Source: Oscillospiraceae bacterium (GTDB lineage Bacteria > Bacillota > Clostridia > Oscillospirales > Oscillospiraceae). From it: a stretch of DNA of 32,998 bases. Positions 15,461 through 23,665 of this stretch are shown here, in pieces. The translations under genes and the position numbers were made by a program. The stretch covers positions 1 through 32,998 of the forward strand of contig JAGBQR010000021.1 in NCBI GenBank assembly GCA_017632775.1, in the 5' to 3' direction. Under the pieces are notes generated by a model that saw only the letters and a program-made list of their open reading frames with translations, was not told the DNA's origin and did not search any database. Positions within the stretch are counted from its first letter, which is position 1; every line of letters starts with the position of its first letter.

Positions 15461-16696
15461 TCATGATCCCGGCGCTTCCCGGACAAGCGGCATGCTCATG
15501 CAGCGCGGGCCTCCGCGTCCTCTTGCCAGTTCAGAGCTCGGCATTTCATATACCTCCACTCCGCTGTCCCGCAGGATCTCGTTCGTCACATAATTCCGGT
15601 TGTATACGACGACCTTTCCCGGAGCGATGCACAGCGTGTTGGCGCCGTCATTCCACTGTTCCCGCGCCGAAGCGATGATATCCTTCCCTCCGCATCGGAT
15701 CAGCGTCACCCTGTCAAGTCCGAGCGCATCCCGCAGAACATCTTCCAGACTCTCCGTCCGCTCCCTGGCGCGGATACGCTCCCCTCCGCATCCCTGGCAG
15801 ATCTCATAGATACGCAGAGACCGCAGGATCTCCGGATGGATGGAGAACTTGTCCCGGTCGACCTGTGTGAACACCGTGTCCAGGTGCATAAAAGCCCGGA
15901 AATTCGGGATGTCCATCACAAGGATCTTCTTTACAGAAGAGGTCTCCTCCCGGAAAAGATTTGCCGCAAGGCGTTCGATCCCTTCGGGAGACGTGCGCTG
16001 CGAGACGCCGATGGCAAGGACCTCGTGACTGAGATTGAGGATGTCTCCCCCCTCGATCGAAAACGGACAGCTCCGGTCATAGTACAGCGGGACCTTTCCG
16101 GAGAAATCCGGGTGATATTTCAGAATGAACTGTCCATAGATCGTTTCTCTGCACCGGGTCGGCGAATACATCCGGTGCAGGCTGACCCCGCAACCGATCG
16201 ACGCGAAGGGGTCCCTTGTAAAATACAGGTTCGGTATGGGGTCCAGCACGAACTGCCGGGTCCCGCTGGTGAGCCGGACAAGCGGGCCTTCGGTCAGGCG
16301 GCCCCGCAGTTCGTCGGCGGTCACGCCGCTCATCGTCTTCAGAATGAGTTCCTTCTCGTCCGTGATCTCCGAGAGGACTGCGGACAGCTCCTCCATATGG
16401 CTGTTCGCGACAGGCCCCGCCTCTGCGAGGAACTGCCGGATGAAAATCTCCTTCAGTCCGGGATTCACCTGCAGCGTTTCCGCCATGAGGTCCTCCAGAT
16501 AGACGACTTCCGCTCCGTTCTCTCTCAGGATACCGGCAAACCTGTCGTGCTCGTTCCGGGCGAGGGCCAGATAGGGGATGTCATCGAACAGGAGCCTCTC
16601 CAGTTCCTGCGGGACCAGATGCTCCAGTTCTTTTCCCGGACGGTGCAGCAGGACTCTTTTCAGCGGCCCGATCTCACTGTTTACACAGATCGCCAT
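15461..16696 (-). CDS. arcA: Arginine deiminase
   Basis: A 411-residue enzyme that hydrolyses arginine to citrulline and ammonia in the cytoplasm. The guanidine-modifying-enzyme catalytic set is present: D162 in FTRDPF, E215 in IEGGDI, H271 in MHLDT and nucleophile C399 in RGGPRCMSMP. Length is typical. I chose the ATG at 16696, where AAAGGAG sits eight bases upstream and the family N-terminus begins; a frame extension to 16729 would overlap the amylase-family gene. It starts 13 bases after that gene's stop. With arcB and arcC it forms the full pathway giving one ATP per arginine; no arcD antiporter is in the operon. Confidence 0.97.
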   Translation of the reverse strand: MAICVNSEIGPLKRVLLHRPGKELEHLVPQELERLLFDDIPYLALARNEHDRFAGILRENGAEVVYLEDLMAETLQVNPGLKEIFIRQFLAEAGPVANSHMEELSAVLSEITDEKELILKTMSGVTADELRGRLTEGPLVRLTSGTRQFVLDPIPNLYFTRDPFASIGCGVSLHRMYSPTRCRETIYGQFILKYHPDFSGKVPLYYDRSCPFSIEGGDILNLSHEVLAIGVSQRTSPEGIERLAANLFREETSSVKKILVMDIPNFRAFMHLDTVFTQVDRDKFSIHPEILRSLRIYEICQGCGGERIRARERTESLEDVLRDALGLDRVTLIRCGGKDIIASAREQWNDGANTLCIAPGKVVVYNRNYVTNEILRDSGVEVYEMPSSELARGRGGPRCMSMPLVREAPGS

Positions 16697-16709
16697 ACTC
16701 CGGACTCCT

Positions 16710-18008
16710 TTATCCTTCTGATTTCTCATCTGTACGGAACAGCATCGGACGGCCGTCGCAGCGGACAGATCCGTCTGTGACTTCTGCCGCCTTTCCGTCG
16801 ATCAGGTTCCGGTAGATCCCGTCCGGGACCTCCACTTTTACGACAGCGCTTTCCGAACGCAGAGAAAAGATACCGATCGTTTTCCTTCCGTGAAAGTTCC
16901 TCTCCATCACGGCGATCTGATGCGCATCGTCCGCGGAGGCGGTGAAGCTGTCCTCCGGAGTGAAGACCGTTTTCTTGATCTCCGCGAGCTTCTGCAGGTA
17001 CGGACTGATGTCTTTCCCGTCCCGCCGGATGACTTCGCGTTCAAAGAGGCTCGGTTTATGCGTACTGGAGAATTCCTGTCCCGCATACAGGAGTGTCGTG
17101 CCTTTCAGGAAATACAGCATCGCCGTATAGTTTTCCAGGTCGCTGTCTGTGCGTACCCGGCCGCGGATACGCGGCTGGTCATGGTTCTCGAGGTAACGGA
17201 GCTTGTTGTAGTTCTCCGGATAGACCGCCTCCTGAAAATCCAGCAGTTCCGTCCACGCGCTGAGCTGCGCTTCTCCCCGCAGGAAACGCTCGAAGCACTC
17301 CCAGATGTCATACTGGTACTCGATATCGAAGGCTTCATACGCCTCCGAGTCCCGTGAGGAGTAGAATCCGCTGCTCCTGGCGTAATTCCCGAAGGCGAGA
17401 TGCACGGTCTCAGCAAGCCAGATACAGCCGGGTTTCACTTTTGACACTGCCTCCCGGGCCGCTTTCCAGAACTCCACCGGTACGAATGACGCCACATCAC
17501 AGCGGAATCCGTCCACGATCTGCGCCCACATGCACAGGCTCTCGATCTGATAGGTCCAGAGAGCTCTGCAGCTGTAATCGAGATCGATCACATCCGCCCA
17601 GTCTCCGATCTTGTTCCCCGTGCGGCCTTCCGCGTCCCGGTAGTAAAACTCCGGGTGCTCCTGCAGGAGCACAGCGTCCGGGGAGGTGTGGTTATATACC
17701 ACGTCGATCATCACTTTCATTCCCCGGGCATGGATCTCCTCCGCCAGCGTCCGGAAATCCTCCATGCTTCCGTAGAGCGGATTCGTGCTGCGGTAATCCC
17801 GGTTGGCATACGGGCAGCCGAGGCTTCCTTTTTTCTCCTTTATCCCGATCGGGTGGATCGGAAGGAACCAGATGATATCTGTTCCGAGCGCGCGGATGCG
17901 GTCCAGGTCTCCGATCATGGAGAGGAATGTCCCTTCCTCCGTGTGGTCCCGGACGAAAACCGAATAGATGATCTGATTCTGAAGACTTCTGTCCGTGTCT
18001 TTTGCCAT
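16710..18008 (-). CDS. Alpha-amylase family (GH13) glycosidase, intracellular
   Basis: A 432-residue GH13 enzyme without signal peptide. The four conserved regions are visible: DVVYNH (102-107), GFRCDVAS with nucleophile D171, LAETV with acid/base E200, and ENHDQP with transition-state D277. The enzyme acts on alpha-glucans or oligosaccharides; the sub-type (alpha-amylase, oligo-glucosidase, maltogenic) is not clear. A short C-terminal beta domain is present, and no N-terminal CBM34/48 domain. AAAGGAG lies just before the ATG at 18008. It is the first gene after a strong promoter and ends 13 bases before arcA, an unexpected partner for an arginine deiminase operon. Confidence 0.9.
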   Translation of the reverse strand: MAKDTDRSLQNQIIYSVFVRDHTEEGTFLSMIGDLDRIRALGTDIIWFLPIHPIGIKEKKGSLGCPYANRDYRSTNPLYGSMEDFRTLAEEIHARGMKVMIDVVYNHTSPDAVLLQEHPEFYYRDAEGRTGNKIGDWADVIDLDYSCRALWTYQIESLCMWAQIVDGFRCDVASFVPVEFWKAAREAVSKVKPGCIWLAETVHLAFGNYARSSGFYSSRDSEAYEAFDIEYQYDIWECFERFLRGEAQLSAWTELLDFQEAVYPENYNKLRYLENHDQPRIRGRVRTDSDLENYTAMLYFLKGTTLLYAGQEFSSTHKPSLFEREVIRRDGKDISPYLQKLAEIKKTVFTPEDSFTASADDAHQIAVMERNFHGRKTIGIFSLRSESAVVKVEVPDGIYRNLIDGKAAEVTDGSVRCDGRPMLFRTDEKSEG

Positions 18009-18061
18009 AGTTTCTCCTTTTCCGTCTTCGATGGATGCGCACTGCGGTTTCTTTTGAGAAT

Positions 18062-18090
18062 ATTATACCCTCCCTGCAAATCGGGAACAA
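18062..18090 (-). promoter_or_regulatory. Sigma-A-type promoter for the amylase-arc-CGD operon
   Basis: Minus strand: -35 TTGTTC (18085-18090), 17-base spacer, perfect -10 TATAAT (18062-18067), 53 bases before the ATG at 18008. I looked for a cre site or ArgR box between the promoter and the gene and saw no convincing one. Confidence 0.75.
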
Positions 18091-18141
18091 GTCCGTTTTT
18101 GTTCTCCCGACAGGGCGTGATCCTCCTCCGGCGTATCATAA

Positions 18142-18176
18142 AGAAAGACCCGCGGAGCGTGTCCGCGGGTCTTTCT
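18142..18176 (-). terminator. Intrinsic terminator of the aminopeptidase operon
   Basis: A perfect 15-base-pair stem (18142-18156 with 18162-18176, loop GCGTG) lies 27 bases after the M18 aminopeptidase stop. In the minus-strand RNA the stem ends in UCUUUCU and runs into UUAUG, a modest U tract. Confidence 0.8.
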
Positions 18177-18202
18177 GTCTCCTGTTCTGCAGGGATATCC
18201 GG

Positions 18203-19531
18203 TCAGGCCTTCCCGTCTGCCGGTGTGATGAGCTCGATCCCGTCTCTTCTTTTCCGAAGCACGGTCCCGTAAAATGCTGTTATCGCCCGGACAAGGTGCT
18301 CCGTATCCGCCGCTCCGGCGGTCTCGTAACATGAATGCATCGCGAGCTGCGCCAGTCCGATATCAACGGAATCGACCGACACATGCGCCGTGCTGATGTG
18401 TCCCAGCGTCGATCCTCCGGGCAGGTCCGCGCGGTTTGAATACTGCTGCACGGGGACCCCGGCTTTCCGGCAGATCGTTTCGAACACTGCGGCGGAATAA
18501 CCGTCGGTCGTGTACTTTTTCGCCGCGTTCTGCTTGATCACGACCCCTCCGTTCAGCACCGGTCTGTCGATCCGGTCAGCGAATTCCGGATGGTTCGGAT
18601 GCACCGCATGGGCGTTGTCCGCCGAAACCAGGAAACTCGACGCCAGCAGCGCTCTGTGTCCGGACAGGTTTTTTCCCATTGATTCCGAGATGCGGCCGAG
18701 CGTATCCTCCAGAAAGGTGGAATCCGCTCCCTGCACGGTGCCGCTGCCCACTTCTTCGTTATCAAAAACGCAGAAGACCGGGATCGTCCGGGCAGGCGCT
18801 TCCGCCGCGAGAAAGCCCCTCATGCAGCCGTAAACACACTGCAGGTCATCCAGTCTCGGTGAAGAGAGAAATTCCCGTTCCGCTCCCCAGATCGTTCCGG
18901 GAGTCCGCGGCACAAGGATCATTTCCGCGGACAGGATCTCTTCCGGTCCCGCTCCGGCCGCTTCCGCCAGAAGGCTCCGGTAGCAGTCCTCTCCCGAGAC
19001 GGACAGCAGGGGGATCATATCGACGTTCGCCTCATATTTCTTTCCGTCGTTCGCGCTCCTGTCCATATGGATCGCGAGCGAAGGGATCAGCAGCAGGTCC
19101 CGGTCGATATACACATTCTTCATCCGGATGCCGGAACCGGTCCGGATCGCCACCCTTCCGGCCACGGTAAGCGGACGGTCCATCCAGGATGCGCAGATCA
19201 TCCCGCCGTATCTTTCGGTGTTCAGGGAAAAATACAGGCCTCCGCCGGAGCGGAACGCGGCGTCTCCCTTGATCCGGAAAGACGGCGAATCCCCGTGCGA
19301 GGCCGTGATCATATACGATTCGGGCTCTTTTCCCGTTATGCGGAAAGCGGCAAGGGAAGAACCGTTCCGCGTGACGAAATAGCGCCCGCCTTCTTCCAGT
19401 TTCCATTCCTCTGACTCGGATACTTCCGAATAGCCGGCATCCCGGAGGATCGCTGAAAGGTTCTCCACCGTATGCCAGGCTGTCGGACTTGCTTCAATAA
19501 AGGAAAGCAGTTCCTCGTTTTCCGTTTTCAT
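18203..19531 (-). CDS. M18 family aminopeptidase
   Basis: A 442-residue cytoplasmic zinc aminopeptidase of family M18 (aspartyl aminopeptidase-like). Metal and catalytic motifs are SHGDSPSFRIK (H79, D81), FDNEEVGS (the EE pair, acid/base plus ligand), SADNAHAVHPN and the C-terminal MHSCYETAG, which carries the last histidine ligand. Length matches the family (about 430). These enzymes form large tetrahedral assemblies and trim N-terminal residues, often acidic ones, from peptides. CAGGAG precedes the ATG at 19531. It is the last gene of a four-gene minus-strand run and starts 36 bases after a small membrane protein. Confidence 0.93.
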   Translation of the reverse strand: MKTENEELLSFIEASPTAWHTVENLSAILRDAGYSEVSESEEWKLEEGGRYFVTRNGSSLAAFRITGKEPESYMITASHGDSPSFRIKGDAAFRSGGGLYFSLNTERYGGMICASWMDRPLTVAGRVAIRTGSGIRMKNVYIDRDLLLIPSLAIHMDRSANDGKKYEANVDMIPLLSVSGEDCYRSLLAEAAGAGPEEILSAEMILVPRTPGTIWGAEREFLSSPRLDDLQCVYGCMRGFLAAEAPARTIPVFCVFDNEEVGSGTVQGADSTFLEDTLGRISESMGKNLSGHRALLASSFLVSADNAHAVHPNHPEFADRIDRPVLNGGVVIKQNAAKKYTTDGYSAAVFETICRKAGVPVQQYSNRADLPGGSTLGHISTAHVSVDSVDIGLAQLAMHSCYETAGAADTEHLVRAITAFYGTVLRKRRDGIELITPADGKA

Positions 19532-19567
19532 CCCGTTCTCCTGTTTCCGCCCGGATGTGCACCGGAT

Positions 19568-19939
19568 CTACTCTTTTATCCTGAATATCCTGAACATGAG
19601 ATCCAGGTATTTTTCCATGCCGGTTTTCTTTTTTTCCGGATGCTCCGGCTGCATACCGCCCGCCGCTTCCAGTTTAGCCTGTTCTGTCTCCTTCTGCTCC
19701 AGATAGATGTTCAGGTAAAACATCCGGAGAAGAAAATATCCGCAGAGTGCGAACAGAACGATCCCCACAACTGCAAACAGAACGATGAACACGCACAGCA
19801 CCGTCCGGTTGCCGGTTTCATTCCCGAGATTTCGAAAAATCCCGGATGCCGTGTAGAGAAGGTACAGTCCGACGACAAACCACAGGAGCAGTCCCTCTCT
19901 TTTCATTTTTTTGAATGCTTCCAACAGTTTCCGGAACAT
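19568..19939 (-). CDS. Small membrane protein of unknown function, two membrane helices
   Basis: I do not recognise a family. The 123 residues show two hydrophobic helices (about 16-35 and 47-76), a basic N-terminus (KLLEAFKKMKREG) and a charged, E/K/Q-rich tail of about 45 residues. The gene has GGGGAGGAC before the ATG and starts 17 bases after the stop of the larger membrane protein, so both are probably made together and may form one complex. No catalytic motif is visible. Confidence 0.7.
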   Translation of the reverse strand: MFRKLLEAFKKMKREGLLLWFVVGLYLLYTASGIFRNLGNETGNRTVLCVFIVLFAVVGIVLFALCGYFLLRMFYLNIYLEQKETEQAKLEAAGGMQPEHPEKKKTGMEKYLDLMFRIFRIKE

Positions 19940-19956
19940 CCTCCGTCCTCCCCGCG

Positions 19957-20787
19957 TCAGAGCCGTTCAAAGCCGTCCCGCGGCTGATAGGACATCGGCG
20001 CCTCCCGCTGTTTCATGTTGACGATGAGCACCCAGTCATAATACAGCAGCATCGCCGCAGAAGCCACCAGCATGACCTGCTGGCCGAGATACCGTTCGTC
20101 GCCCAGCGTGACGATAAGCATGAAGATCCCGAAAAAGGAAGAGAACAGGATCCTGGACGGTTTCACGGAATCATAGGAGAAGCCGGCCATCCGGAAGAAG
20201 GCGCAGATCGCGGCGCTGACGGCGATCACCTCGACGCCGTACTGCCATACCACACCGTTGATATCGTTCTGTTTATAGGTCGTGATGAGCCAGGCGGAAA
20301 AGAAGACCACCGGCAGCATGGAGAACAGGCGCATGAGTCCCGGCCTTTTCAGCGGTTCCCCGTACCATTTCATCATCAGCGGGAAAGAGACGCCTGTCAG
20401 GAATCCCAGAATGCCGACCACCCGGAGTAAATTCACCTCAGTATCCACTTCACTCTGCAGGATCAGCAGAAGCGCGCCTGCCGCCATGACGGCTCCGATG
20501 GCGATCCGGAGCACCGGATAGATCTTTCCTCCGTTTTTCAGGGCTGTGGATGTCTCCTCGTCGAAATAATAGCGGTCCTTGTTCAGTCTGCGGACCATCC
20601 CGATAAATACGAAGGCCCCCGCGATCAGGATCAGCGGTACGAACACGCCCCATACCGAGTTGTTGTAAAGGCCCTCATCATTCGTTCCGGCCACGTTCTG
20701 CAGCCAGCGGATGAAGACGCCGAATGCTCCGGCGCCGATGACATAGCAGCAGGTCTCGAGCGCCCGCATCTGTATTTTGGAAAGCAT
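19957..20787 (-). CDS. Polytopic membrane protein of unknown function
   Basis: A 276-residue protein with about eight hydrophobic segments (roughly 13-29, 45-65, 89-112, 119-142, 151-171, 180-203, 213-230 and 236-256). There is a polar loop RRLNKDRYYFDEETSTALKN before the third helix and a short charged C-terminus. I see no transporter signature or nucleotide site and do not recognise the family. AAGGAG lies eight bases before the ATG. It follows the beta-helix lipoprotein gene by 48 bases and precedes the small two-helix protein by 17, suggesting an envelope-related unit. Confidence 0.75.
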   Translation of the reverse strand: MLSKIQMRALETCCYVIGAGAFGVFIRWLQNVAGTNDEGLYNNSVWGVFVPLILIAGAFVFIGMVRRLNKDRYYFDEETSTALKNGGKIYPVLRIAIGAVMAAGALLLILQSEVDTEVNLLRVVGILGFLTGVSFPLMMKWYGEPLKRPGLMRLFSMLPVVFFSAWLITTYKQNDINGVVWQYGVEVIAVSAAICAFFRMAGFSYDSVKPSRILFSSFFGIFMLIVTLGDERYLGQQVMLVASAAMLLYYDWVLIVNMKQREAPMSYQPRDGFERL

Positions 20788-20835
20788 GGTTTTCTCTCCT
20801 TTTTGGATGAGCTTATCTGCCGGATGCCGTCGCTT

Positions 20836-22308
20836 TTATTTCGCTTCGACCGTGATGCTGCTGTTCCCGGCTTCGATCGTGTACTCCTGGCCGGAAACGA
20901 GTTCCGGCGCGGAGAAGAATATATAGTTGTAGTCGCGGGTCGTCACTTCGCTCCATTCCCCGGACGCCCCGGAGACGCGGATCGTGTCTCCCTCTTTTCC
21001 GCTGAGGTTCACCGCGACAAACGCCTGTTCGGATCCCCGGTCGGCTCCCTTTGCGTTCTTGGGCGATCCCGTTCCGAAAACACGTCCTCCGCTGCAGAGG
21101 ATGGAGAGCTTTGCCTCCATCGGGTCTCCCGTGGAGAACAGCACGATATCTCCTCCGGAGATGGTGATGGTCCCTACGGGCGTTGTCGTCCCGTCTCCCT
21201 TGTCACCGGCCTTGATGCTGTCTTCCAGGGAACTGACGCGGATCGTTCCTCCGGTAACTTCCACATCCCCGCGGGTCTGGATCCCTTCCTCCACGGCGGT
21301 GATCTCAACAGATCCGCCGGAGATGCGGATCTTCTCGTCCGCATGGATCCCCTTCCGGGAAGAGGAGGCGCTCACGATCTGACCGTCGGTGATGAAAACG
21401 GCTTCGTTGGAACTGATCGTGTTGTCGTCCGAGGAGAGCCTCAGCGTTCCCCCGTTGATGGTGAGCGTATTGTTCGCTTTGATGGCCTTGCAGCTGGAGA
21501 GGAGTGAATCCCCGGTCGTTGTGACGGAGATGTCTCCTCCGTTGATCACGAGCTCCGTTTCCGCGGAGATCCCGTCTCCGCCCACGGTAAAGTCGAGCGA
21601 TCCGCCGTCGATCTGGACGAAGCCCTTTCCCTCTTTATCCGCGGAAGTGGATTTGAGGCCGTCGTTCCCGCAGGTGAGCGTGATGCTCCCTCCGCTGACG
21701 GTCACGCTCTCCGAACCGCGGATGCCGTTGTTCGCGGCCGTGATGGAGATCGTTCCCCCTTCGATCTGTACATCGTCCTTCCCGGTGATGCCGTTGTTGA
21801 TATACCCGAGGATCTCCAGCGAGCCTTCTCCTTCGATATCGATGTCGTCTTCGCCGTAGATGGCCCCGCCGCTGGCATTCTTATCGAAATTCTCCATATC
21901 CGAAGGCGTTCCGGAAACGATTCGGTTCGATGTTCCCTCCGGAAGGACGATATGGACCTTCTTCGCCTGCAGGATATAGATCGCCGGCGCTGTCAGGCAG
22001 GTGAGATCCGCGTTTTCAAGATACAGATAGACCGACTGCGCCGTTTCCCCCGTATTCACAACGACCTGCCCGTCATCAAGCTTGCCTGTGAGAACGTATT
22101 CTCCTTCCGCGTTGATGGTGATGACATTTCCGTTGATCACCACGCCTTTGCCGGAATACTTTGCCGTGTTTCCCGAAAGCGTGATCTTATCCGGACCGGT
22201 AACCGTACTGACGGCGGAACTGCCGGTCTGCACCGTCCCCGAACCGCATCCGGAGAACACGGAAAGGATCAGCACGCTCATCAGGACCAAAGCCAGGATC
22301 TTTTTCAT
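20836..22308 (-). CDS. Cthe_2159-like carbohydrate-binding beta-helix lipoprotein
   Basis: A 490-residue secreted lipoprotein: signal peptide with lipobox FSGC (C21), a Ser/Thr-rich linker, then about ten short repeats of the form I-x-G-G-x-I-x-I followed by x-D/N-G-I (for example VQIEGGTISITAANNGIRG), the pattern of a right-handed parallel beta-helix. This matches the Cthe_2159 type, shown in Clostridium thermocellum to bind acidic and cellulosic polysaccharides. The repeated glycines and regular Asp/Asn turns suggest calcium sites, as in pectate-lyase-like folds, but no lyase residues are evident. A globular C-terminal piece (last 90 residues) follows. It has its own promoter at 22343-22371 and heads the run with two membrane proteins and M18. 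Confidence 0.88.
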   Translation of the reverse strand: MKKILALVLMSVLILSVFSGCGSGTVQTGSSAVSTVTGPDKITLSGNTAKYSGKGVVINGNVITINAEGEYVLTGKLDDGQVVVNTGETAQSVYLYLENADLTCLTAPAIYILQAKKVHIVLPEGTSNRIVSGTPSDMENFDKNASGGAIYGEDDIDIEGEGSLEILGYINNGITGKDDVQIEGGTISITAANNGIRGSESVTVSGGSITLTCGNDGLKSTSADKEGKGFVQIDGGSLDFTVGGDGISAETELVINGGDISVTTTGDSLLSSCKAIKANNTLTINGGTLRLSSDDNTISSNEAVFITDGQIVSASSSRKGIHADEKIRISGGSVEITAVEEGIQTRGDVEVTGGTIRVSSLEDSIKAGDKGDGTTTPVGTITISGGDIVLFSTGDPMEAKLSILCSGGRVFGTGSPKNAKGADRGSEQAFVAVNLSGKEGDTIRVSGASGEWSEVTTRDYNYIFFSAPELVSGQEYTIEAGNSSITVEAK

Positions 22309-22342
22309 ATGTTCAGTACCTCAATTCTTCTATAGCCTGTCT

Positions 22343-22371
22343 ACTATACCCTAAACCACCGGAAAATTCAA
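22343..22371 (-). promoter_or_regulatory. Sigma-A-type promoter for the beta-helix lipoprotein operon
   Basis: Minus strand: -35 TTGAAT (22366-22371), 17-base spacer, -10 TATAGT (22343-22348), 34 bases before the ATG at 22308. Confidence 0.75.
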
Positions 22372-22387
22372 CTTGAAAAGCCTGTTC

Positions 22388-22416
22388 TTGCCGTTTTGAC
22401 AGGGCATTGTTATAAT
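22388..22416 (+). promoter_or_regulatory. Sigma-A-type promoter for the flavoprotein pair
   Basis: -35 TTGCCG (22388-22393), 17-base spacer, perfect -10 TATAAT (22411-22416), 37 bases before the ATG at 22454. A perfect TTGACA at 22396-22401 lies only nine bases from this -10 and cannot pair with it. Back-to-back with the minus-strand promoter; the -35 boxes are 16 bases apart. Confidence 0.68.
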
Positions 22417-22453
22417 ACAAATACAGATATTCCATCCGGAAGTGGTGAATAGT

Positions 22454-23665
22454 ATGAAAACAATCATCGTCATCGGAGGCGGAGCTTCCGGTCTGGCTGC
22501 CGCGTTCACGGCCGCCGAAGACAGAAACAGCCGGGTCCTGCTTCTGGAAGGACAGCAGCGTGTCGGCCGAAAACTCCTGTCGACCGGAAACGGACGCTGC
22601 AACCTGACGAATACACTCCCCTGTGACGGGCATTATCACGGGAAGTCTCCTTCCTTCGCATCCTTTGCGCTGGAACGCTTTCCTGCGGAGGAGACCATCG
22701 CTTTCTTCCGGAAGCTCGGCCTCCTCACGGTGGAGGAATACGGCGGGAGAGTGTATCCTCTTTCCGATTCAGCCAACAGTGTGGTCGATATCCTCCGTTT
22801 TGCCTGTGAACGCGCCGGAGTCGAGCTCCGGACCTCCTGCCGGGTGACAAAGATCCTTCGGAACGGGTCCTGTTTTCTTCTGGAGGCGGGCGGGGAGCAG
22901 CTGGAGGCCGACTGCGTGATCATCGCCTGCGGGGGCTCTGCAGGCGCAAAACTCGGAGGTGTGCGGGACGGCTATGATCTGCTCTGCTCCCTCGGCCATT
23001 CGAGGACGCCGCTGTTCCCCGCACTCGTCCAGATCACGACTGAGCCGGATTATCCGCGGGCGCTGAAGGGTGTCCGGGCCGATGCTGCGGTCCGGATCGA
23101 ATCCGGCGGAAAGATCCTGGCTGAAAGCGCCGGAGAACTGCAGTTTACGGACAGGGGAGTCTCCGGTCCCGCGGCCTTCGATGTTTCCAGAAGCGTTTCC
23201 GTGAGTACGGGCGCGCGCTTCCTTCACGCTGATTTTCTCCGGGACTATCCGGAAGAAGCAGTTCTGCAGCTGCTGAGGGAAAAGACCCGTCTTTATCCGG
23301 ATCTCCCCTGCGGCGATCTTTTCACCGGTCTTCTTCATAACCGGCTCGGCCGGATGATCGGAAAATACAGCCGGATCGATGCAAACGCGCCGCTGTCCTC
23401 CCTGGACGACGCTGCTCTCCGGCGCGCGGCGGCCGCGGCAAAGGACTTCTGTCTCCCGGTCCGCGGAACGGAAGGCTTTGATCATGCGCAGGTCACGGCA
23501 GGCGGGATCCGCACGGCGGAATTCGATCCGCGGACCATGGAGAGCCGTCTGGTCCCGGGTCTGTATGCCTGCGGGGAAGTCCTCGATATCGACGGAGACT
23601 GCGGAGGATTCAATCTGCAGTGGGCATGGGCAAGCGGGCGGCTCGCGGGGAGGCTCGGAAAATGA
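22454..23665 (+). CDS. NAD(P)/FAD-dependent oxidoreductase, HI0933 / BaiN-RdsA-like family
   Basis: A 403-residue flavoprotein. It opens with the Rossmann motif VIGGGASGLAAAF, followed by the family hallmark GRKLLSTGNGRCNLTN, a middle LQFTDRGVSGPAAFDVS segment and the C-terminal LYACGEVLDIDGDCGGFNLQ then WAWASGRLAG. The HI0933 family is widespread; one clostridial member has been linked to bile-acid 7-dehydroxylation (BaiN) and others to flavin or redox roles, so the substrate here is open. I chose ATG 22454; a GTG at 22442 is in frame but adds only four residues. Its stop overlaps the start of the next flavoprotein (ATGA at 23662-23665). Confidence 0.9.
   Translation: MKTIIVIGGGASGLAAAFTAAEDRNSRVLLLEGQQRVGRKLLSTGNGRCNLTNTLPCDGHYHGKSPSFASFALERFPAEETIAFFRKLGLLTVEEYGGRVYPLSDSANSVVDILRFACERAGVELRTSCRVTKILRNGSCFLLEAGGEQLEADCVIIACGGSAGAKLGGVRDGYDLLCSLGHSRTPLFPALVQITTEPDYPRALKGVRADAAVRIESGGKILAESAGELQFTDRGVSGPAAFDVSRSVSVSTGARFLHADFLRDYPEEAVLQLLREKTRLYPDLPCGDLFTGLLHNRLGRMIGKYSRIDANAPLSSLDDAALRRAAAAAKDFCLPVRGTEGFDHAQVTAGGIRTAEFDPRTMESRLVPGLYACGEVLDIDGDCGGFNLQWAWASGRLAGRLGK

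Noticed and set aside
20984-21859. Repeats in the beta-helix gene as a possible DNA repeat array
   Set aside because: The repetition is at the protein level (I-x-G-G-x-I and turns); the DNA copies differ too much and spacing follows the codons.
22396-22416. TTGACA at 22396-22401 as the -35 box of the flavoprotein promoter
   Set aside because: It is only nine bases from the TATAAT, too short for sigma-A; TTGCCG at 22388 gives the 17-base spacing.
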